A DNA stretch of 64,000 nt from Halichoerus grypus (Eukaryota; Chordata; Mammalia; Carnivora; Phocidae). Below are positions 23,101-34,115 of this stretch, in pieces; positions within the stretch are counted from its first letter, which is position 1; every line of letters starts with the position of its first letter. The position numbers were made by a program, and so were the translations under genes. The notes beneath the pieces are model-generated. The model was not told the DNA's origin, searched no databases, and was given only the letters and a program-made list of their open reading frames with translations. Location of the stretch: positions 9,376,394 to 9,440,393 of the forward strand of contig NC_135726.1 of the NCBI RefSeq assembly GCF_964656455.1, read 5' to 3'.

Positions 23101-25431
23101 AGGAAAAGAGGAATGAATTTTTATAAAACAAAGGATAAGTGTTATTTTTAAGGGACATTATTTCATCTCAACTCATTTCAAGTGTGGTCTATATTTATGT
23201 TAACATCTAAGTTTGGAGATTTTGACTTCAATGGAGAAAAAGAATTCTGCACTTCAAAGTAGCAAGCAGATCTAGATGGGTAAGAGATTCCAAAGGCCAC
23301 CATGGAGGGAACTGAACAGATAACTTTAAAAACTCTGATTGAATCATTCCAGCAGAGAATCAGAAACACTTTATAATCAAAGAAGCTACTGTTTTGAAGA
23401 AACCATTATCCAGTGAAAAGTAGGAGGAGGTTACAAAGAGAATATGCTTGGCTTCTTGAAGAGGGAAAAAAAAAAAAAGATCTAATGGGAACTGAGTGGT
23501 CCAACTCCTTAAACCAGTGACCCTGCAATGTACACCACTCCCCACCACCACCTCTCAGACGATCTCTAACACCTCCTACGTGCAATGGTTGTTGGCTTAA
23601 AAGTTTAAAGAGCTAACAAAATGTTTTAACGAGATACAAATCTCAGAGATCATTAATCAATATGTTCAATGTTATTTGTGATAATTCATCATGACATGAT
23701 ATTAATGGGTTACTGTACCCTTCAGAGGTGAGATTAATGCAAATGAGCCACCACAATTAACTTTACTGCTCCCAACTCACAGGAATGGACAGATGATTAT
23801 AAATGACAACTATATGTCAATTACAATATCCAATAAAGTGAAGCTTAGAGAACAATCCATCTCCTTTTATTGCTCTTCCTTGACGTAGCTGAATTTAGCT
23901 CAACCCACTGTTGTCACAATGTAGCCATTGTTTGGGGGAGGGGTAAGGGGCTTTTCAATTCTTTTTTTTTTTTTTTTTAATTTTTCCAGTATCTTAAAAA
24001 GTGCTTCAAAAATACCCATGTAAATACATTTTCTAAAGGAGGAGAGCCACAGGAAACCAGGAATCAATGCCACATTCATTCTACGTGAGTTAAAGAAAAC
24101 TATCCATTTTCAAATTATAGCAGCAAGGCCAGCAAGGCAGCAACCTACCCAGCAGTGTATAATATATTTACTCAATTAAAAAAGGAAGACATTAGCACAG
24201 CATCCTGAAAAGGGTGGAGTTTCACTAAACAAAAGTTATTAGAGGATCACAATGTTGAAGTAAACAGGTCGGAAAGTGGAAAAGCAGGTATGAGGCCAGG
24301 GGCAGAAAGAGAGGTTAAACTTCTTAAAGTGCAGAGCTGCACCTGTGTTAACAGTTATTACCCAGGTACAGACCCTGCCTGCAGAGGATCTTGATGTCAA
24401 ATCCTTCCTTCCATGGGCAGAGCGCACCTTGAGAGAAGTCTCCCTTGCAGACCAGCGTATTACAGTGGTGCCTCCTAACCACAAATCCCCTTACAGGGCA
24501 GGTACACCCCAGTGGCTTTTGAGTGTTGGCAGCTAACTCACAGTTACCCCTTTCTGCCTCACCTGAAAGGCTATGCCCACAAAGCCTCTTTCCCTGGCAG
24601 ATGTTGGCTAATCCCTGAATGCCAGCCAGCCACGCCGTTGTCTCAAGCAGGATCCACTCTGCCATACCATTCATATTCCAGAGCTCCCCATGAGATCAGG
24701 CTGAAGCTGGTCACATCCTTCCGACCATTTTCCATACTCTACACCATTCTCCTCCCTCTGCTTTCTTCTGAAAGCACAACCTCCCAGATCAACTGAACAA
24801 GAAGCATGCCTTGGGCTCTGCTTCCAGGGAACAAAACCTGCAGAGCAATTTACAGAGACCCGTTCTTTGCCAGTCATCGATAAGAAACCATCCAACATGC
24901 TCTTTTTTGAAGCTACACCCAGAAAGGATTTCTTCCTTGTTTCCAGAAACATCTAAAAGTTAAATTATAACGTAAGACTGTAAAAGGTTCACAGTGGATT
25001 GTGGAAGCTGTGACTTGTCTATCCAGGACCTATTCCCATGTCCCTTCTGCTGACAAAAGGGAGCTTATTTCTTCATGAGGGAACTGGGCCTCCCGGACTG
25101 CATGTAGGGCCAGGATGTGGGATTCCAGCCTAGAATAACGAACCTCATCCTGTGGGCCATAAATGATTCAGGGCTAATACCTGCCTCCAAGCCAGGCTAG
25201 TCCTGTTCTCCTGGCTTTTGTGCCAGGGACAGTGGGGGGAATGGCTTCTTGGTGGCAGGGCTGGCTAAGCTGGGAAAGTGCTGGTCTATCAGGGGCCATC
25301 TTGATCCCCACTCAGGAAGAATATTCTCTTTGAAGAATATAATTTAAAAAAAAAAAATCAAAATCAACAGGTTAAAGATGGGGCCCAGATGACATATTTA
25401 AGGTCTGGGACAAGCTTGACTCTAAACCCAG
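20154..25431. other. AT-rich interval with no recognised transposon
   Basis: Over 5.2 kb I recognise no SINE, LINE, LTR or DNA transposon and no gene. Homopolymer A and T tracts are common. An octamer motif at 23737-23744 and several ATTA/TAAT sites are present. The absence of repeats contrasts with both ends of the window. Confidence 0.45.
23737..23744 (+). promoter_or_regulatory. Perfect octamer (POU/OCT) motif
   Basis: ATGCAAAT lies within GATTAATGCAAATGAG, which also overlaps a TAAT homeodomain core. Flanks within 150 bases include ATTAATCAAT, GATATTAATGGG and CACAATTAAC. An octamer recurs by chance about once per 30 kb on two strands, so the cluster is the more relevant observation. Confidence 0.3.
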
Positions 25432-25762
25432 AGTTGGCAAACAGACCACTGAGCCAAATCTGGACCCCAACTGCATGTTTTCATACAGCCCAGGGTCTAA
25501 AAATACATTTTTAAAGGGTTGAAGAAAGAAATTAGAATGTATTTTAACACATCAAATATTACATGAAGTTCAAGTCCCAGGCTCCACAGATAAAGTTTTA
25601 TCGGTGCACAGCCACACCTAGTGGCTTACCTGTTGCCGTGTGGCTTTCCTTGCTAAAATTTTGGAAGAGGTGAGTAGCTGTGACAGAGACCACAGGGCCC
25701 AAAGACCCAAAAATATTTATTATCTGTCCTATTACAGAGAGAATTTGCTGACCCTTGCATAA
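25432..25762 (-). mobile_element. hAT-Charlie fossil (MER1-like), copy 2
   Basis: It reads as the complement of the element at 15444. GAGTTGGCAAACAGACCACT and CCAAATCTGGACC come first, GATAAAGTTTTATCGGTGCA (complement of the AAAACTTTAT block) lies at 25590-25609, and GAGAATTTGCTGACCCTTG closes it. Its length is close to that of copy 4. Confidence 0.75.
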
Positions 25763-27402
25763 AACTTTGCATTCATGAGCCAATAATGACCCTTTCCACT
25801 TAAGCTAGTTTGAATTCAGACTCTTTTGTGTCCGAGGGGAACGTCCTTATTAACTGAGGAATCTATTCGTACCCCTTCCCTCGAACCCAGACACCTCTGC
25901 CCACCCAGTCTGCTGGGATCCTAAAGATAAAGAATCAATATACAGACCAACAGATCGGTTGTTTCTTACCTCATCCTTAGAAGTTACTATATTTTTTTTC
26001 TTTGCTGAATGTCACCAAGTGTTGAAATGTTCATCTTAAAACATGCAAAATACATAATATCAACTGTCTTAACTGATATGAAATTCTAAGCCAAACACTG
26101 AAACGTAAAGTAGATTAAAGGTGGGGAAATAAACTTTTTTTTTTTAAGGTACCTGAAGAACATACTGAATTTGAGAGGAAATCCCACCACTGCCGAAGTG
26201 TTATCCGCACTGGGGAGAGCCTGCCATGGTTAGCTGTAATGGGCCGGAACATTCTAGTCCCAGGTCAAGAAACTCAGGTGCCTGGTGAAAACACAGTGTG
26301 ATTCTGATGACTTTTACAGAATATCGCCAAGAGGGGAAATAGAGTCGTTCCCTTCATTTTTGGTTTCCTGTATTCCATCAGGAGATAGTTGCAGGTTTAA
26401 GTTTCTCTTCCCTTTTCCACTGTATACTCACCTTGGTCTCAGGACAGGAGATCATCAGGAAAACAGATTCATGCTGCCTCCCTTGATCCCCTGATCCATT
26501 AGCTCACGCTTGTTGGGAAGGTTAGCAAAAAAGGGCCAAGCCATTTTCTTTTGTGAGGACTCGAGGGTATCTCACTTTTATTTTAGTGATATAAATACAA
26601 CTTTTGTTTCTTACTGTAACCAATCTGCTACACTCGATTCTAATAGCTCTATTACATTTTCCATACATTCTCCTGGCATGGGGTATAAACGGGCAAGACA
26701 GCACTGGATAAATCACGGCCGGCAGCAAAGACATTTTCTCTAGGGAATGAAGGCTCCCATTTAGCATCTTAACTCACTCCCCTTTTTTGGAAACACCCTG
26801 TCACAAATGAGTCTCTCAAACTGAAGAAATTGAAATTGATTTCTTAGGGTAATAATTAACCTCAGAAAATAACCATGAAAGGTTGCTTAATTAATTATTT
26901 TTTCGTACTATACTTTGGGAATATTTCTTTTTTCCATAAAAGATGGAGACAAAAGTAGACACATTTTATGATCATATAAAATGTTATTGGATTCATATTT
27001 TATAGGAGAATGAAACTCACTTAATTTGCAAAATGCTCAATACGAGAGGGAAGGATCCCCCCCACACACACACACAGCTTTCTCAAGACCCTTAAATATA
27101 TTCTTTTCAAAACAAAACAATCTTTCTGTTCCTGATTTTTGAACACATAACTGCAGTAGAGTTTTTAATACATTGTTGCTATTTAAATCTCCCACCGCTT
27201 TCTGCTTATTCAAAAAAGAAAGTATTTTTCATCAGAATGGGAGTGTACAGGGAACTATGGTGACACCTTCCTTCTTTCTGGAGAACAGAAGGAGGGGCTG
27301 TCAGTCAGAAACTTCTTACTATCCCAAGGGATGAAGAGACAGCGGGATGGGCATCCCTCACATGATACTACAGAGATGGACGTGTGTGTTGCAAGCAATT
27401 TA

Positions 27403-27421
27403 ACACACACACACACACACA
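27403..27421. repeat. (AC)n microsatellite
   Basis: About nine AC units without interruption. A shorter CA run lies at 27063-27076. Confidence 0.9.
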
Positions 27422-27871
27422 GAAACTGCAAAGCGACTCTTTTTTCCTTTAGTCACCTGAAAAGTCCTCCAATTTAATTGCAAACTAATCAAGGTACAAG
27501 TTAAGTCACGTAATAGACATTGCAGCAGATACTACGTCTGTCGGATCACCAAGGGAGAACTCCCAGCATTAACAGACTAAGAAATGCCCCCCAAAAGAAG
27601 ATGTAAGAGATAAGATTATTCAAGGTGTTTTATTTTTCCCTTCCTTTGGTGGCTGAAAACATTTTATTGCGCGCTATTTTGGTGGAGGGGGTATTTTGTG
27701 TTCTTTAAGAGACAAACAAACAAAAATAAAAACAATTATGTGGAATCAAGTTATGTGAACAACACGGAACTGTTTCTTGAAGCATTCTAAATACACGTTT
27801 TTGCTAATTAATTAACAAATTCAAGCTGGTTAAATAAAACCTTCTTCCAACACCTCCTATTTAATTGCAGT

Positions 27872-28681
27872 TTGGCACCAACAAATATATATCAAAATTA
27901 TAGTATTTCCCCTGACAGGAAGCTCCTTCCTTCCACACACTATTATGACTCTCTGCAGAGTAAGCCAGATTTGCTGACAACCTTGAACACTGCTACAACA
28001 ATATTACTATACTTGGCAAAGAAGTGCCCTTGCGGCGAGAGAAAAGCTGTAATTTTGACTGTCACTTCACATTACACTAGATATTATTTCACTGTATACA
28101 CATGCACACACTCACAAACTCTTAATAGACTACAGTTTTCGCGCTGCCTGCCTTTCCAATATAAATGGCAATATAATACCAGCGAACCGCCAATGGGATC
28201 CCGGCGAGAAACAAATGTTTTGCATTATGGAAACATCGTCGGAGGATGCCTTTTAAGGCATATTTCATTCCTTTGTCCCCTATTCAAGCCGCTTACACCC
28301 AAGCATCAACTTCATAAGCTAATTGCTTTGATTATCGAAAGAATTTCACTTTCTTTTTTTTACCCCTGTAAAGGACAAGGTTATCATCAACAAATTCTAT
28401 GCTTGAAAATGCCCATGATATGCGCCCAAGGCAGTACCACACGATTCTTAATATGTTGGACACTCTTCAAGTCTGATGCCTGGTTTGGAGAATTTCCAGA
28501 TTGCAAAATGTATCCTCCTCATGCATATATTCTGATTTTCTGTTGGCAAGGAGGAGTTTGTGAAGCGGCAGGGCCACCAGCCATGTCACTGCTAAACCAA
28601 ACTGGCAAACACAAAACACCCCCACAAACCCCACACAATCTACACACTGTCCCTAGCAGAGAGCAGAGTCTGTCTCTGTAG
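27872..28681 (+). other. Long open reading frame of unknown status (about 269 codons)
   Basis: This is the longest open frame in the window. It opens at TTG, not ATG, so the first codons would be coding only if they continue from an upstream exon. A pyrimidine-rich tract ending TTTAATTGCAG (27860-27870) sits immediately before it and resembles a splice acceptor. The first in-frame ATG is within the stretch CAATGGGATCCCGG near 28193, leaving about 160 codons. The predicted residues are rich in Y, H, C, L and T; I see no domain, signal peptide, membrane segment or repeat and recognise no family. No donor site or neighbouring exon was identified. It may be chance openness in a CpG-retaining, possibly conserved, noncoding block. 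Confidence 0.15.
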
Positions 28682-29579
28682 AGAACTGAATGCAACATAT
28701 GCTTCCTCCTTACCAAGCTCACACTGAAGCAGATTGGGCCAGCTTCCCTACTGTGCCCTCCCTCCACCCCTGGCTTTGATTTACAAGGTGGTATGTTAAT
28801 ATTCCCTCTATTTGTCCAGGGCAAGGAATTCTGTGATGTCAGTAGGAGCGCCAAGTAGAGAACTCCCCAGAATCCAGAGCAGAGGTCAGGAGGATTGAAT
28901 GCATAGGTGAAAGAATCTGCAACTTGCCCCAAGGGGAGATGCTAGACGTGGCAGTGGGAAAAGGGGCATGGACCCTGACCTCACCTTCCCTCACACACAC
29001 CTGGTAGCAGAATCACAGAATGCTTGAGAAACCAGGCTCTCCAATAAGGAGACAGGAGCTTCACTTTCTAATTAATCTCTACCATCTGCCCCCACCTCAC
29101 TTTTTTTTTCTTTTCTACCTTCAAATAGGTATTTCAAAATATTTAAAGAATATTTAAACTCATTTCACTGAATCAAGGGGAAGCAAGAGCAAACTTTTTG
29201 CCCTCCATTAAGAGAACACATCCAAAACTTCGCCATGTCTGCTGACCACACCAAATTTAACAAGGTTCGCAAATGAACTGGAGTAAGTTTCCCACAGTGA
29301 CACATTAATAATAAGTTCCTTATCCCATCTATCCCAAGCCATGAATATGTAATGTTATAAAATGAGTCCTTTTCACACAACAGAACCTCACATGTGAATA
29401 AATAAAAACTATCCATCACAAGCCTGTGAAAAATTAATGAGAGTTCAGAGACACAAGGAAGAATGGGGACCAAGGAGAGATGGCCCAGTTCATAAAAGCC
29501 TCCCTAACTTTTGGATGGTAAAAATGCTCAGCCCCGCCCCTGGCGCACTGCCAGGTGAGGGGCAGGGACAGTCACAGTA

Positions 29580-30000
29580 CTTCCCCTCACCATCTGGAGG
29601 TGGGGACTCTGGCACGCCACCACCGAGGTCACGGCCACACACACTCCATTGCCAGTATTCTAACCGTGACCCCAACCACGGCGCCAGGGCCCGGGCTTCT
29701 TTATTTAATTATTTGTGGTTCATGACTGACCTGCCTCCAGAAGGACTGGACGGTGCTCACGGCCGTCAGGAGAACTGGAAAGGAGGTGGCTGCTGTCGAC
29801 ACAGCTGAACACCGGGAGACTGGAGAAGTCCCGATGTGTCCATCTCTCGAGGCACGCGCAGCACGCGGTGAAGTGGCACGTGTCGTTTGTCCTAAGGCGT
29901 AGCACCACCGGCGCCTCTCCCAGCGGTGCGCTCCAGCCAGGGCTGTGCTGCAGCTATGCACGGAGGAGCTCGAAATCCCTCTCAATCTCGCTCCATTTGA
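29580..30000. promoter_or_regulatory. CpG-rich patch (CpG-island-like)
   Basis: I count 27 CpG dinucleotides in these roughly 420 bases, with 13 of them in 29821-29940. The segment is GC-rich while its surroundings are AT-rich and CpG-poor. It contains CACGCGCAGCACGCGG and CACCGGCGCC. I see no TATA box or recognisable first exon. It could be a small promoter or enhancer CpG island, or GC-rich retroposed sequence; two minus-strand frames are open here but neither is recognised. Confidence 0.5.
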
Positions 30001-30080
30001 CAGATGGAGAGACTGAGTCGGGGATGAGTGAACTAAACTGACCTGAAATCGGAGAGCCAGTGGGGATCAGAGCCAAACGA
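29993..30080 (-). mobile_element. MIR SINE fragment
   Basis: CCATTTGACAGATGGAGAGA then CTGAGTCGG and GATCAGAGCCAAACGAG match the middle and tRNA-like parts of MIR on the complement. Confidence 0.55.
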
Positions 30081-31619
30081 GGGGGGGTTCCCAGCTGGGG
30101 CTGCTCGTTAGCACGGGGGTACGGATACTGCCTCTGTAACCTCCAACACCCATTAAAGGACCTCTGATGGGCAAACCACTGGGGTAAGTGCCTTTTTCAC
30201 TGCATTTTTCTGGGGCTGGAAGTGCTGCATCGAGGGACAATCGCCATAAGGAAGATTCCAAAATGAGCCAATCGGGGCAATCCTGCTGACCCCTCCAAGC
30301 ACTGTTCTTCCAATTCCCACTCCAAAGAAGAGAGAGCAACGTATGTGGTTCACACCAGCATTACTCGGAGCACACCACACTGTTCTGTTTTTAACTCTGT
30401 GCCTGTGCCTGGGCGATTCCCTCACCACTCTCTCCACCTGCCGAAATCACTCCTCCTTAGGGATGCGGTTTAGCCTCTGCGACCTCTGGTGTGGCAGAAC
30501 AGGCCCTCCCCCATTCCACCAAAGCACTCAACCGACTCCTCCAGGGAAGCCACAGGCTGCAGGTGATGCGTACAGGCCAGCCAGATAACGTCAGTGAGGA
30601 AGGAAGGCCAGATGGGACATCATAGGGACCGGTGGGAGGAAGCTGACCTGGGGCACACACCCCCTCTCCATCCAACTCGGACAGCCACTGTGCTGGGCGA
30701 GCCAAGGGCTGCTCCTGCAGAACGTGGGGCGACAGTTCCCAGATCAGCCAGTTATTTTTGAGAGAAACCAAGAATCGAGGTTTTGAGTAAACTTTCTCCA
30801 TTTCATAAAAGAAAGTGTGGGGACCAAAGAAAACACGTTTATGGGTTAGATTGAGCCATGTTTTAGATCTATCATCATATCTTATTTTAATGCTCCAGGC
30901 TCCTTAGGGAACACTGTGTTGCCACACCTAGGAAAGGGGCTGTCACATGGGGCGCTCTCACTGCTTGCCAAACTGGATGGTTCTCATGGTGACTTGCAAC
31001 TAATGAACCAGAAGCACAAGAAATTAATAAAACCAAAAACAGACCAGACAAGGGGAAAAGTTGTCTGAGTACTATTCAGAATTTTACTTTTAATCACTGC
31101 AGCCAGGGACTCAGTATACTCCATGAAATGCTGCTTGGGAATCCACCAGGTGCTAAGGGAAAAGGAATTTTTGTTTGTCTTCCCAAAAGAGAATGCCCAA
31201 GGTGGGGCCAGGTCCAAAGCAGAACTGCTCCAGTAGTCCTGGGGTGCAGATCCAGAGAAGGAAAACAGCGATGAGCAGGTCAAACAAGAAGAAGGGAAGT
31301 CATCAGGCAGAGAGTTAGCTAGCAGTTAAAATCCAGGGTCTAATACACCAGGAAGGACACAGAACCTGAAGCTAAACCACAGGACTAAGCTAGAGAGTAA
31401 TCAACCCCTTGCCTCTGACGCACAGGGACTCAACACTTACTCTGATCAGCAACACTGAATACCTGATGGAATAAGATCTGCTTCTGCCAAAATCCTACAG
31501 GGTATGGGGACACAGAAAAGGGACAGGTCAAGGAAGATGTGAACTAGGTACTAGCTGTGTTATTAAATGATATCAACTATAGAAGTTACAAAACTTGCAA
31601 AAAGAGGGGAAGCCAACAT
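30081..31619. other. Unassigned noncoding stretch
   Basis: Moderate GC content and no element I can name. Several open frames of 80-114 codons overlap on both strands between 30067 and 30801, which fits compositional openness. Confidence 0.4.
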
Positions 31620-32030
31620 GAATTCCTACTTCAAAGGAGTTTACAAACCAGTAGGGGAATCAAGATGAGTTCAGAAAATACTATAATACACTTTTTGAAG
31701 TGATAAATGCACCAAAGACAGAAAAAGTGTTTGGCGAGTAGGAAGGGGCGATGATAACTCTGAGCAGGTGCAATCTTGAAACACAATGGGTTTCAAAGTG
31801 TGGGCAGGAGTTAGACATGAAGAGCCAGGAGGATGGTGGTGGGAGTGGTAAAAACAGGGAGTCTGTTCCCAGCAGAAGGAACTGTAGGAAATGAACAGAA
31901 GGATGACGTACTCAGGGAAACCAGGATGTGATTCCAGTTCAGCTGAAATACAGGTATAGTGGGAGAGTTACTTAGGGTGTTTGGAATGGATTTGTTTGTA
32001 ATTTGAAAATAACTAAGCAATTTTCAAGGC
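31620..32030 (-). mobile_element. LINE-2 fossil, minus strand
   Basis: AGGAGTTTACAAACCAGTAG at the start, then AGTGATAAATGCACCAAAG, and later GGAACTGTAGGAAATGAACA follow the order of the L2 3' region read on the complement. The alignment is by eye and loose. Confidence 0.5.
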
Positions 32031-32069
32031 AAGCGGATAACCTCAGTCAAATGTGGGGTTCTCCAGACG

Positions 32070-32610
32070 AAGTCTGCCAATATAATCACTCCAGGTCCAA
32101 CTCCATCCCGTCCATGCCCCTGAGCGCCAGATCTAAATCTAGATGTCAACCGATCACTTCCCCTTGGATGCCCCACAGGAGCCTTGAATTCCACACAGCT
32201 ACAATGGACTCCTCCTATTCCCACCACATCCACTCCTCCCATATCCCATATCATGGAAGGTTCCACCACACATCCCACAGTCTGCCACAAACTAGCCTTT
32301 GTCCCTCCTTCTCCACAGGCCTCGCCTATCACCCCCTTACAGCTACTGACCCAATCGTGATCTCACCCCCCTCCTACCTCTCAAAACCGTCTCCTCTGCC
32401 CTAGATTCACTGCAAACTCATCTGTTCAGAAACTGGCCACTTCTTGCCAGAGTGACCTGAATCGTCCCCCAGCATGCCTCTCCACCCTTGTTCCTCATGC
32501 AGATGACAGAATGGACACCTGCAAGGCAGGTCCGATAACTTCACAATTCTGCTCTAAATTCCTTCTATGCCTTCTATGGATGCAGTAAATGTTTCCTGAA
32601 TGAATGAATT
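32070..32610 (+). mobile_element. LINE-2 fossil, plus strand, with 3' terminal repeat
   Basis: TGAGCGCCAGATCTAAATCT, TTGGATGCCCCACAGGAGCC and the following CCTCC-rich stretch match the L2 ORF/3' UTR junction region. The element closes with ATGGATGCAGTAAATGTTTC then CTGAATGAATGAA (32595-32607), the L2 terminal repeat. The CT bias explains the 133-codon open frame at 32003-32404, which I do not regard as a gene. Confidence 0.6.
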
Positions 32611-33364
32611 CTCCGAATACATGCTCTTCTCCGGCCCAGTGGAGGTCAGGCTCACATGGGAATGCACTTCTGGGCAGAGCTGGGCAATGCACAAAGTGGG
32701 TTATTCTGAATTCCATACCACCCTTAAACACTGGTCGATTGGGAAAAACTTGGGGGGGGGCAGTTGTAGGGGGAATAAGGTGGGAGAAGACAGCTGGGAC
32801 TAATTCAGGGAAGAGTTAGGGGCCAGGATGTTTGCACTTGACTGTTAACCAATGGGACCTCATTAATTGGTTGTTTGTTTTTTTTTTTTTCACATGGACG
32901 CAACCAGACCTCTACTCCAGGAAGGCAAAGGACAGCATGAGAGGAATGGATTTCAGAGGGGATACTGGGAGGTGGAGAGACAATTCAACATTCTGTCACT
33001 GACAAAAGTGAGACAAAATGCCCAGAATTAGAGTGGAGATGAAGGAGAGGTGGATGGAAGAGATTACCAAAGAGGAAACACCTAGTTAATGACCATGTAC
33101 TGGGGTGCCTCTGAATTTGAGTTGGAGCCCTGATGACAAACACTCAAGCCTTCAAAGTACCTGCTGCTGAGGACATCACCTTGTGGAGGTGGAAGGCAGA
33201 TATAAATCATGCCGACCTATTTCTCACTGATCCAACCTTTCTAATTGCAAAAAAGTGGCATATAGTATAGTAAAGAAAAACAGCATTACCCAATTGTATT
33301 TCAGCATCATTACTGTAGTTGCCATTATGAACAAGTGCAACATTGACGGGCATCCTCATCACCC
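32611..33364. other. Unassigned noncoding stretch
   Basis: G-run at 32751-32760 and a T tract at 32877-32890. No recognised repeat or coding signal. Confidence 0.45.
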
Positions 33365-34115
33365 GTTTAAGGTGGTCGGTGCTTTACATGACCATCTCAT
33401 TTCACCTTCAGGAAGTTTGCACTTATTCTGCAGCCAATGCGGTGGACACTGTTATCACCCACTGTGACGGATTAAAGCTGGCTGCAATTCTTTGACACTT
33501 GTACTTCAGAAAGTGGTGTACGTCTGTTCCCCTTCGATCAGAGTGGGCTTTGTGGCTGCTCTGACCACAGAAGCAATCTCATGCCCATCTCTAGGCCCAG
33601 GCCTTAAGAAACTAGCAGCTTCCAAATGCCCTTTAGAACATTTTCTCTGGAAGCCCTGAGACACAACCTAAGAAATCTGCCTCCACTAAGACTGCCATGT
33701 TGCAAAGGCCATGTGTAGGTATGCTAGGCAATAGTCCCAGTTGAACCCAGCACCCCAATCATCCCCATGAAGGTGCCACACATATGAGTGACCATCCTAG
33801 ACCAGAAGAATGCCAGTCCAACTCATCCACCAACAAAGTACCAGTGAGTGACCTCCACTGATGCCACAAGGAATCCAAGATTCATCCAGCTGAGCCCTAC
33901 CTAAATTCCTAATTCACAGAAATCACCAGACAAAACGAAATGGTTGTTGCTCTGAGCTTCAAAGTTTGGGGGTAATTTGTTATGTAGAAATAAATAAACT
34001 GGAATACCTTCTTTTAACAGAGAAGCTACCTGTGACTCCAAAAGGTTGACTGACTTACCTATGGTCTCCTGGCTGGGAAGCTATGCACAGCTGGGATGAG
34101 AACCTCACTCTGCCT
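33365..34115 (-). mobile_element. MIR fossil split in two by an MLT1-like LTR
   Basis: The first part (33365-33462) runs GTGCTTTACATGACCATCTC to GTGGACACTGTTATCACCCA. The second (about 34010-34115) resumes with TTTTAACAGAGAAGCTACCT and passes GAAGCTATGCACAGCTGGGA. The MIR block reading TATCCCCATTTTACAGATGAG is cut exactly at the LTR edges. Confidence 0.75.
33463..34007 (+). mobile_element. Solo LTR, ERVL-MaLR (MLT1-like), inserted into a MIR
   Basis: It starts TGTGACGGATTAAAGCTGGC, has the block GAGTGGGCTTTGTGGCTGCT, and ends with TCAAAGTTTGGGGGTAATTT, GTTATGTAGAAATAAATAAA and GGAATAC. The five-base target duplication expected for this class is not clear (CCCAC before, CCTTC after). No internal region is present. 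Confidence 0.8.

Larger units (their letters stand above)
25763..29579. other. AT-rich interval with no recognised transposon
   Basis: It holds two short AC microsatellites (27063-27076 and 27403-27421), the long open frame at 27872-28681, and otherwise unassigned sequence. CpG dinucleotides are retained in the AT-rich segment 28138-28240 (for example TTTTCGCGCTGC and CATCGTCGGAGG), which is unusual for neutral mammalian DNA. Confidence 0.4.

Noticed and set aside
27063..27076. Short CA run considered as a separate microsatellite feature
   Set aside because: About seven units only; mentioned within the interval entry.
28519..28932. 137-codon minus-strand frame overlapping the long plus-strand frame
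   Set aside because: Cysteine- and leucine-rich without a recognisable pattern; probably a shadow of the same low-stop region.
32003..32404. 133-codon open frame rich in H, S and P
   Set aside because: Explained by the pyrimidine bias of the plus-strand L2 fossil that covers most of it.
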